From Thoreauomyces humboldtii (taxonomy: Eukaryota > Chytridiomycota > Chytridiomycetes > Spizellomycetales > Powellomycetaceae): a stretch of DNA of 17,319 nt. Where the stretch lies: positions 1-17,319 of the forward strand of contig JADGJA010000478.1 in assembly GCA_027596035.1 (NCBI GenBank), read 5' to 3'. Shown here piece after piece: positions 8,790-17,319 of this stretch (its first letter is position 1; the number at the start of each line of letters is the position of its first letter). The notes beneath the pieces are model-generated. The model was not told where the DNA came from. It searched no databases and worked only from the letters and a program-made list of their open reading frames with translations. The translations under genes were made by a program, and so were the position numbers.

Positions 8790-10519
8790 ATGTCTCGATA
8801 CGCATACACGACGCTACTGACGTCAGACTCGTACCTTCCCGGTGCTCTGGTGCTGGCTTCCTCCCTGCGCGCTAGCTTCACCCGTCATCCCGTCTTTGTT
8901 CTGGTCCCAGAGAATGCACTCTCGGGCAACGCTCTTGCTGCCCTCGAGCAAGCCTACGACAAAATCATCACCGTTCCCATGCTGCGTTCCGAGGATCAGT
9001 CGAACCTCCAGCTCCTGGGTCGAGCCGAGCTCGACGTGACCTACACCAAACTCCACGTCTTCAACCCAGAAGTGGTCCTAGGCGCCGACAAGGTCGCCTT
9101 CCTTGACGCGGACGTCATGGTCACTCGCAACGTGGACGCCATGTTCGACTTCCTCAAGGACGACATCGTCTTTGGAGCTTCCCCCGACATCGGATGGCCA
9201 GACTGCTTCAACTCGGGCGTTTTCGTCTGCACCCCGCGCAAGGATCTTTTCGAGGGCCTCACCCGTGCGGCTGCTACCACCGGATCTTTTGACGGCGGCG
9301 ATCAAGGCGTCCTCAACTCGTACTTTTCCTCATGGGCTTCGGGTGTGACCCGACCCGGACAGCCCGAACACCGCACCGCGCGAATGCCCTTCACCTTCAA
9401 CGTCACCCCAACATCTTTCTACTCTTACCTCCCCGCTCTGGTCCACTTCCAGAGCGACATCTCGGCCGTCCACTTTATCGGCGCCGACAAGCCCTGGACG
9501 AAAGCCAGGGACGGATCCATTGACGGGTGCGTGTCAAGACAGGCCAACTTCATACGTCGATTCTTTTTCTGAAAATTTCCTCCCTTTACCCTTTACCTTC
9601 CTGCAGACCCATGGGCCAGTACCTCTCCCGATGGTGGAACTTCTACGACGGCGTTAAGCACATTTTCAAGTCCGGTAACGAAGGATCCGAGCGCGCCACA
9701 CATGGATCCAAGCCGGCCAGCGTAAGTCTCCGCCTCTGGGGACTGATGAACTTTCCTGCCTCATGATCTGACCGTTCCACTTCATCATGAGCAGAACGAA
9801 AGCTGGACTGGATCGTCTTCGAACGATGCCCATTTCCCCCATGCCAATAACGCTGGCGCGGCGCGCCAAGACGATCCCGACGACTTTTCCAACTACCGAG
9901 TCGCGTGGGACGAGCGCGAATCGTCTCCACTGCGTACTGGGTTCTCGGCAAGCTCTACTCCCTTCTACCGCGGTGACGGCACTGATGCCACCTTCCTTGA
10001 CACCATTCAACCACCCAGTCATTCCGTGGAAAAGTTTGCGCCTGTATCTTCCGAATCCTATGGATGGAACGCCAACGAGGTCGGTCAGGCTAACCTTCTC
10101 GTCGAGACCCCTAGCCTTTCGGCTCCTGGTCCCCACGGAAGCCACTGGCACACCGCCAATACGGACCTGAAGTCGACCGCCATCACGACCGACCGCCCGG
10201 TCTCGGCAAGGTCGGGAGGCTCGGACCACGGTGCCGATGACGAAGAGGAGGATGTGGATCCTCGCGTCTGGACCGAGAACCCGGACGAGGATGCGTTCAT
10301 CGAACAGCTGAAATCAGCCCGTCCCCGATCGGCTTCAAAGGGACGTCCTGCATCCGGTGGATCCCAGCATCAGCAGCAGCCTGCTTCTTCTCCCGCTGCC
10401 GCGGGAGTCAAGATTACGTCGTCGGCCACAGCGCGGGGAGCTCTCGGTATGTGAAGCTGTGTGCTGGGGAGTTTTTTCTTGAATTCCCCTTGTTTTAGTG
10501 CTGACGATGTACAGCGTAG
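8790..10519 (+). CDS. Glycogenin, glycogen-priming glucosyltransferase (4 exons)
   Basis: Glycogenin (GT8 family) glucosylates its own tyrosine with UDP-glucose to make the primer that glycogen synthase extends. Exons 8790-9526, 9607-9721, 9795-10446 and 10515-10519 give 502 residues; introns are 80, 73 and 68 nt with consistent phases. The catalytic domain covers residues 4-275: N-terminal YTTLLTSDSYLPGALVLASSL, the metal-binding D106-x-D108 in FLDADVMV, FNSGVFVC, DQGVLNSYFSSW and HFIGADKPW. The acceptor motif YSYLPA has Tyr211 and Tyr213, matching the autoglucosylated Tyr194 region of rabbit glycogenin. A Ser/Asp-rich linker leads to a short acidic segment (VWTENPDEDAFIEQL, from about Val442) that may stand in for the C-terminal glycogen-synthase-binding motif of other glycogenins. 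The ATG at 8790 has A at -3 and begins just before the conserved domain. The last intron (GTATGT donor, CTGAC branch, CAG acceptor) leaves a 5-nt exon holding the TAG stop; if unspliced, translation ends at 10454 with two different final residues. Confidence 0.93.
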
Positions 10520-11229
10520 ATACTGCCTCGTCTCGTCCTTAGAGTAAAGAAAAAAAGAGCCCCAACACAGCACGCCAACTAGACCTGCACGTCCCGACCC
10601 TCCTTTGATAAACCATCCCTTCACCCATCATGACATGATCGATATTTCATTTCCGGGGAGTCCATCCCGGCCCATTGTTCTTTGACATCCTGCCCCATCT
10701 GCCTCGCCCTCGCTTCTAACTCCACAGGAAAGATCTTTTCGGACCCTATCCCTCTTCAATACCTTTGTCTTCTTTTGACTTTGCTTTGGTTTATGCAGTG
10801 TGTTTTCCTCCCTTTTTGTGCCAATTTCTTTTTTTTTCCTTCTCCTCGCTCTTTGGTCGAAGAATTCATCATCAGCTCATTTCATTCTGCGACAACCCAG
10901 TTCGTTTCTGCGCGCTCCCCTCGGGTCCAAGGCGAAGAAGAAGAGGACGTCGTTGTCCGCCAGAAAGGCCATGTCCGGATGTCCGGATGCCGCGAGACCC
11001 CCACCGTCCAAAAAGAAACCACGCGAACACGTCACACGAGTTTGTTCGCTTCGTGCAACTACATGTACTGTATTAGGCCGTGAGTGGCATCGTTGTCCAT
11101 TGTCCAGGTTAGCAGACGGAGTGGAGTTGCAGGTGGGGCAAAAGGAAAGGGGGGCGGGGGGCGTGCCTCTCACTCCCGCAGCAGATATAGATAGTCAGGT
11201 CGTTTCTCGTGTGATCATCACGACGAGCC
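10520..11229. other. Intergenic region between glycogenin and gamma-glutamyltransferase
   Basis: This holds the glycogenin 3' UTR and the upstream region of the next gene. There are long pyrimidine tracts (about 10800-10860) and an acceptor-like TTTATGCAG ending at 10800, so a 5'-leader intron is possible. An ATG at 10970 opens a frame with basic patches (SKKKPRE) that overlaps the next gene's start in another frame; I regard it as non-coding or a leader ORF. A short tandem duplication of TGTCCGGA lies near 10972-10988. Confidence 0.5.
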
Positions 11230-14200
11230 ATGTCCGTCGAGGTAAGACATTGTCTGCTTGCTCTCGTTCTATCCTTACTCGAAAAAGGGCAACAACCCCC
11301 CTTCGAGCCCCTTTTTCTCACCACCCACCCACAACTAACGCTTCCCTCCCTCCGGTTAGCAGCCGTTCGCCCACAGTCCCACCCGTCTGTCGTCCACCCA
11401 AGACGACAGACAGACCCTCCTCAACCGTGAAGACGACCCACCTCTCGAGGAGGAGGACACCTCCGCGACACAGAGTCCATGGCGGAGGCACGTCGACAGT
11501 CTGAGGAAGACGTTCCAGAGACAGACGTTCCAGCGAAAGTTGAAGAGGAACATCCCGATCTTGGTGCTCGTCACGTTGATCTTGCTGGCTGTCGTCGTCG
11601 TCGTCGCGAGGGAAGGGAGGGACGATGATGATGATGATGACCATGACGATGGCGATGAAGGAGGAGGACGTCCGGGGTCTGCCAAGGGAAGGATGGGCGT
11701 GGTGTCGTCCGAGAATCCAGCCTGTTCCGTCATCGGCGTCGACGTCCTGAAGGAAGGCGGGTCCGCGACCGATGCGGCCATCGCCACCAGCATCTGCATA
11801 GGTAAAAAACGAGGAGACCGAAAGGGTCGATGGGAGAGGAAGAGGCCGTGTCGGCTGATGATGATGTTTTTTTCTCTGTTTTTTTTTTTGTGGGTAGGCG
11901 TGACGAACATGTATTCGAGCGGCATCGGAGGAGGCGGCTTCATGGTCGTCAGACGACCTGGAGGAGCGAGTCGGTTCATCGACTTCAGGGAGGCGGCTCC
12001 TGCCGCTTCCCACGTCGACATGTTCGAGAAGGACCCGGGGTTGGCGAGGATCGGAGGGTTGGCCGTCGGTGTGCCGTGAGTGGGCCCATCCCCTGGTCAT
12101 GTATGCCATTTTTTTGCGCGGATCCCACACATCGCTGAACCTGTTCGATCGGTCCCGTCGCAGAGGTGAGATCCGTGGCTTCGAGGCCGCTCACAAGCTG
12201 TACGGGAAGCTCGACTGGAAACGACTCTTCGAACCGTCCGTCAGGATGTGCAAGGATGGATGGGAGGTCGTCCCGGTTCTGGCCCAACGGATCGCGGTAC
12301 GGGAGGAGAGGGAGCGGTGTTTTCGCCAAAGGCCATCAGGCCAGCAAACACTGACACTGGATTCTCTGCTCTTCTTCCAACAGGCAGCTCCCGACTTGAT
12401 GCTCAACGATCCAACGTTCCGGGCCGTCTTTGCACCCGAAGGACGTTTGCTCGTCGCTGGTGATACCATCAGGAGGCCGACCTACGGCGACACCCTTCAG
12501 GAAATCGCAAACAAGGGCGCCGACGTGTTCTACAAGGTGAATCGCGGGGATTCCGCAGAGTGTCTTTGCTGCTTCTTCTCGCCTGGAGCTTAAAGTTAGA
12601 GATTGTGTAGGGCTGGATAGCGGAGGCTCTGGTGAACACGACTCAATCCACCGGCGGCATCTTGACTATGGACGACATGAGGAACTACACTGCAAAGGTT
12701 CAGCCGACGCTCACCGGGTTCTATCACGGGAAACGGGTCATCACTGCACCGCCTCCTGCAAGGTGAGGTCTTTTCGTGACAGTGCGATGAGTTCTTGAAA
12801 ACTGACGGTACATAAGCGGTGCGGTGTTGCTCTCCGTTTTGAACGTTTTGGAAGGCTATGACTTGGCCGAAGAAGGAAGGACTGGTTTGAACATACATCG
12901 GTAAGCAGTCGCAAGCTTCTGGGCAGAATTCTTGACAGATCACTTCTGAACACGATCGGAACGTCCCACCAGTCAAATAGAAGCTTTCAAGCATGGTTTC
13001 GCTCAAAGAAGCTACTACGGCGATCCAACCGATCCCATCTACACAAACATCACTGAGATTGCCCACGAGTTCATCGAGAAGAAGGAGGCTTGGGAAGTTC
13101 GTAGCACTATTTCTGATGTGAGAAACCAAACCGAAGCGAGCCCGCGCCTTCCGTCGCTAGAGTGTACTGATGACTCTGCGCTTTGTTTTCGACGCGTTCC
13201 TCACAGGATACCACGTACTCAGTGGATCATTACAACCCAATCTTTGATGTAGACGAAGATCACGGAACGATGCATGTCAGTGTGCTTACTGCAGGTACGT
13301 TTGAAATCTGGTTTCTGGTAAGGCTTTGCAAGTTATTCACCAAATTTCCTAATTTTCTCTCCGTAGACGGCGAGGCGGTGTCAACCACATGTACTGTAAA
13401 CCTACTTTTCGGCGCACAAGTGATGGATGCCGCGACTGGCATCATCCTGAACGACGAGATGGTAGTTCGTTTTCTGTTATCTCCTTGAAAGACTCTCATA
13501 GGTCTGGCTGACCCGATCTCGCGAACACAGGATGACTTTTCGATACCTGGGGTTCCCAACGCCTTCGGCCTAGCTCCGTCCCCTTACAATTACATATGTA
13601 AGACCATGCAGAGTCGCAACATCCATCACCAATGCTGAGCTAGTGATTCACACCTTCTCGTTCATTTTCCAATTTCCAGACCCTTTCAAACGACCTCTAT
13701 CCTCGTCCGTTCCGGTCATCATCGAGTCGGGATCGGACGTCGAGATCGTCGCGGGAGCCTCGGGAGGGTCCCGCATCATCACGGCGACCGCTCAGGCGGT
13801 CATAGACATGCTGTCCTACGGCATGACCGCCAAGAAAGCCCTCGCACAACCGAGAGCCCACCATCAGCTCCTTCCCAACGAGGTCACCGTCGAGTACGAA
13901 TTCGATGACAAGTTGAGAAAAGCATTGACGAGTCGCGGTCACAAGGTATCCTTTTTCTCCTTTTCTTGCGAGGGCAAGTATCGATCCCCAGCGCTCAATT
14001 GTGGTAATTTCGATAGATCGCGGTGCTAGAGAAAGGCAAGTATCTCACTGGCGTGGAGGTCGTGAAACGGGCCTCGGATGGATCCATGCAAGGTTCGTAG
14101 CAAGCGTCTGTGGTCTGTCTACTGGGAACATGAGAGTCTCCCATTTCGCGACGGCTCACCTATTCTTTCTTGTTACCAACGATATCAGGCGCTTCGGATT

Positions 14201-14232
14201 GGCGGAAGGGTGGTGGCTCCGCTGCATACTAG
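11230..14232 (+). CDS. Gamma-glutamyltransferase, type II membrane protein (about 14 exons)
   Basis: Gamma-glutamyltransferase cleaves glutathione's gamma-glutamyl bond and transfers the group to water or an amino acid; in fungi it is typically vacuolar or surface. My exons are 11230-11241, 11360-11801, 11898-12075, 12164-12296, 12384-12536, 12611-12762, 12817-12900, 12973-13117, 13207-13294, 13367-13461, 13531-13597, 13680-13945, 14017-14092 and 14189-14232, giving 644 residues with phase kept throughout. A cytosolic head of about 68 residues precedes one membrane helix (about 69-87), then a run of seven Asp. Family landmarks in order: SGIGGGGF (160-166), FREAAP with Arg182 (substrate carboxylate binding), GEIRGFEAAH, APPPASGAVLL, GDPTDP, the autoprocessing nucleophile Thr454 in DHGTMHVSV, LNDEMDDFS (490-498), PLSSSVP with Ser524/Ser525, and the C-terminal ASDWRKGGGSAAY. 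Cleavage before Thr454 would give large and small chains. All catalytic landmarks are present. The first coding exon is only 12 nt, and the junctions of introns 10 and 13 are the weakest (donors GTAGTT and GTTCGT). Confidence 0.93.
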
Positions 14233-14868
14233 CTATCTCTAGAAACTGCATAATGGACATTGTCCGGTCTCCTTTCTTTCCAACAGTGTTGAGCCCATGT
14301 ATTTTTGGCCTAGCGCAGAGCCGATCCAGAAATCAGCCCGTGCTAGAATGTTGGAATCAGCCCGTTGGAATCTAAAAGGCTCCTGAGAGCATCGGTAGAG
14401 TCGCGGCGAAAAAGGGTGTGGAACTGAATCGGCGGTTTGTGTGTGTGCGTGTTTACATAATTTCCTGGGGGTTTTTTGGAGAGCGGAGTTCACGTCAAAA
14501 GCTCCGACGAACCGGCGGCAGCAGATGCAACCAGCTAGCTGCCTTACGTTCTGGCCTAACATCCCGCTGTCTGCAGCAGACCCAATCTGTCATCGTCGCA
14601 GACCAGCAGACCATCGACCCTTTTCCCGAGATTAGCTTTCTCTTCCTTCTCGGGGCAAGACGGTCGTAGCCTTCGGCAACTCTGCAAAAGGACCATCTAC
14701 TGGTACGAATGAGAAACAGAGCTCCCGAAGCGGACGCAGTGCACGAAACGAAACTAATCTGCCTTGAACAGACATTAGCTCGGCCGGTTAGAAATTCCAC
14801 ACCAGTACCCTTTCCGCATTCCAGCCGAACCCGCCAGCTGACCTTCGCGGCAAAAGAAGACATCTACC
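14233..14868. other. Intergenic region between gamma-glutamyltransferase and channel genes
   Basis: About 640 bp hold the 3' UTR of the transferase and the promoter and leader of the channel. I see no AATAAA close to the stop and no convincing gene. An out-of-frame ATG at 14709 lies upstream of the channel start and could be a leader ORF if transcription begins before it. Short open frames on both strands have no recognisable motif. Confidence 0.5.
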
Positions 14869-17319
14869 ATGGCCGACCACCATCCGTCAGCCCTTGGAAG
14901 TCTGGTGCAACGGTTCAAACGTGCACCCAAGGAGGACACCGAGGGCAAACCCAAAAAAGTGTCGCTCCTTCCGCCCAAGAACGGCGACACGCTCTGGGAA
15001 CAATGCACAAAGTTCTACGTGATCCCCGAAGGGCAGTTCCTGCAGACGTGGGACAGGATCATGGTCCTCGTCACCATCATCAACACGATCCTCGTACCCT
15101 TCATGGCCGCCTTCCAGTACCATTCCGTGGGAGCCTGGATCGTCGTCTACCTCATCGACGCTGCCTTCATCGTCGACATGTACATCAAGTTCCACCTCGC
15201 TTACCTCGTCGGTGGTTTCTGGGTCGTCTTCCCCAAAGAGATGGCCTTCCACTACCTACGTTCGTGGGACTTCATCTTCGACTGTCTCATCAACTTCCCC
15301 GTCGACTTTGTCGCCTTCGGATGGATCGGAAAGTCCAACGTCCAGACCAAACTCTCCCTGATCAGACTCTGGAAGGTCTGTCGGACGGGAAGGATCGTCA
15401 TCTACTTTAGACGACAGGAGAAGAAGCTCCACGCCAGTTTCGGAACCCAGGTCCTCAAGTTCGTGTCCTACGCCATCGTGCTCACCCACATGATCTCCTG
15501 CGTCTGGTTCGCCAACGCGTGTGCCGGTCTGATCGATTGGTCGGCCGGTGACATCACCAATGCTTGCAAGACCGATTCATGGATCTTGAACACAAAGGAC
15601 CTGGACTTTACGACCATCGGATTGGGAAACACGTTCATCGTCAGTTTCTATTGGGCTAGTAAGTAAGAGGGGAACATGGCTTGCAAAGTGTCCAACCCCG
15701 AGCACAGCGAAAAGTCGAAGGTTTGTTCTTATTTTTTCATTTTCTCCGTTTTTGCGACCAGTCATCACGATGACGACGCTCGGATACGGCGACATCCGTC
15801 CCTACAACACGTCCGAACGCATCTTCTCGGTCTTCACCGCCCTCTGCGGCATCCTGTTCTACGGCTACATAAACGGTACGATCGCCTCCACGCTTTCCAA
15901 CATGGACTCCCGTCGCGTGGCGTACCAGCAGCGTCTCGACGCCGTCAAGCAATACATGACCGACAGGAAGATGGATCCCGACATGAAGGACAGAGTCCTC
16001 ACCTACTACGACTACGTCTGGGAGAGGAACAGAGGTATCGACGTCCGTGGTCTCTTCGTCGACATGCCCAGTGCCTTCAAGCAGGAGGTCGCCCTCAGTC
16101 TCAACAACCAGATCATCGATAACGTGGGTGGAAACGAAGGGGAAACTGAATTACGATCGTTTGGGAAAGCGCGAAATCTCACATTTGTGGTTTCTTTTTT
16201 TTGCTTCTCTTCAGGCCATCATCTTCAAGGAATGCTCCATCGGGTTCCGTCGCATGATCGCCATCGACATGAAGTTGTTCCTCTTCACCGCCAACGAATA
16301 CGTTGTCCATCGAGGAGACCTCGGTCTCGAGATGTATTTCATCACTCAAGGACGTATCGACATCTACGCTACGGACGATCTCAGGAGACCCACTGCCTCT
16401 CTCATCGAAGGCGCCTACTTTGGTAAACAAAAACCAAACACAGGCACTCTCCATGCGTACAACGACGAACACTGAACGTACCATTTTCTCGTCGTTTTTT
16501 TCCTTCATGTGCAAAAAACAGGTGAGTTCTGCGTGGTACTAGGCAACCGTCACGAGTACTCTGCCCGAGCTGTCTGCAACACGGACATCTATGTCTTCTC
16601 CAAGGAGGACCTCGAGCACGCGTTCGCGGCGTACCCCGAGGACCGGGAGGTGGTCGTTGCCGCCACGGACAAGCGGTACCAGACCCACCTGATGGCCCGC
16701 AAGTCCCGAGGAGGAGGCACGGGCTTCAACGCCTCCCGAGCGGCGAACGGCGGTCGTCACCTGTCCGAGATGGACGACCTCGAGGACGAGTTCGGCGCCG
16801 TCAAGGGGTCAGTCCTCAAGGGAGACATCCCCGTCCGACTCGCGGGAGACAAACGCCCCACCAGCAGGGAGATCGGGACGTCGGACGGCCCCGTCGTGGC
16901 TCGTTCCGGGATGATGGCGGGCGTCGACGACGAGGATCTCGAGGGTGCGGTTCATGTCGTCGATGAGGATCATGCCGGAAACGGTGGTGGCGGTGCGAGG
17001 AAGAAGGAGAAGACCAAGATGAGCAACAGTGGGTCCGGATACATGATCCTTGACAAGACGATGGCCACCGCCTTGAGCAACAGTAGCTTGAGTCCTGGAA
17101 GGAAAGCGGCCGCGGCCGTTCGTAGTCAGGTAACGAACACATCAAAACCTTTTCCAACGTTCATTCTCTTTTGGTCCCGCTGGGCGCGCCTACCAGTTTT
17201 CGAAGTGCTCACAATCTCTTCGAATCCTCTTCTGAAAACAGAGCAACCTATCAAGCCACAGTCACAGCGTCAACAACCCACCACCCACCTCCTCCACCAC
17301 CACCACCTCCCAACTCCGC
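14869..17319 (+). CDS. Voltage-gated-like channel with cyclic-nucleotide-binding-like domain (HCN/EAG/KAT type), 3' truncated
   Basis: Exons 14869-15658, 15762-16123, 16215-16422, 16522-17129 and 17242 to the window end encode 682 residues so far; introns are 103, 91, 99 and 112 nt and phases agree. Six membrane segments: S1 about 62-82, S2 88-110, S3 132-150, S4 161-182 (few positive charges: Arg166, Lys169, Arg172, Arg175), S5 194-216, S6 284-303. The pore loop reads TMTTLGYGD (266-274), the potassium-type filter seen in HCN, EAG and plant KAT channels, not that of animal CNG channels. A C-linker (about 305-385) leads to a cNMP-binding fold with Gly/Glu landmarks (YFITQGRIDIY, GAYFGEF). In the phosphate-binding cassette, aligned without gaps to HCN2, the usual Arg-Thr is His464-Glu465. 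A Gly/Ser-rich tail follows and ends in a Thr tract at the edge. The ATG at 14869 has a strong ACC context. Plasma membrane cation transport is inferred; ligand binding is uncertain. The remaining 3' part lies beyond the window. Confidence 0.9.

Noticed and set aside
10800..11504. 234-codon plus-strand frame with basic patches upstream of gamma-glutamyltransferase
   Set aside because: It overlaps the well-supported first two exons and intron in another frame, spans low-complexity pyrimidine sequence, and shows no recognisable domain.

Overview
The window reads as nuclear DNA of a fungus. Every recognisable gene is eukaryotic, most are split by short GT-AG introns (54-128 nt) with fungal-type CTGAC-like branch sites, and the set comprises a Dma1-type FHA-RING ubiquitin ligase, glycogenin, a membrane-anchored gamma-glutamyltransferase and a six-transmembrane channel with a cyclic-nucleotide-binding-like domain. 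Such channels are mainly known from zoosporic (chytrid-like) fungi rather than yeasts and moulds, so an early-diverging fungus is my best guess. That is inference; no rRNA or marker gene settles it.

Layout. 249-1320 (-): a secreted, probably GPI-anchored cysteine-module protein in three exons. 1321-2687: a divergent intergenic stretch holding unassigned open frames. 2688-5708 (+): a large unrecognised protein built on a 27-residue tandem repeat, with a C-terminal coiled coil. 5829-7428 (-): a Dma1/CHFR-like FHA-RING protein in two exons, convergent with the repeat protein. 7429-8789: a divergent intergenic stretch with microsatellites. 8790-10519 (+): glycogenin in four exons, the last holding only the stop codon and two bases. 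11230-14232 (+): gamma-glutamyltransferase in about 14 exons. 14869 to beyond the window end (+): an HCN/EAG/KAT-like channel, truncated on the right.

No operon-like logic links these genes; they are independently transcribed housekeeping and signalling loci (glycogen priming, glutathione turnover, mitotic or septation ubiquitin signalling, ion transport, cell surface). I saw no mobile element, CRISPR array, tRNA or rRNA. The most unusual items are the 27-residue repeat protein, the channel whose nucleotide-binding cassette lacks the usual Arg-Thr pair while its pore has a potassium-type GYGD filter, and several splicing oddities: an in-frame 63-nt intron candidate, a NAGNAG acceptor, a 12-nt first coding exon and a 5-nt last exon.

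Splice junctions were assigned by eye from GT/AG sites, reading-frame phase and family homology. They are internally consistent but unverified by transcripts.
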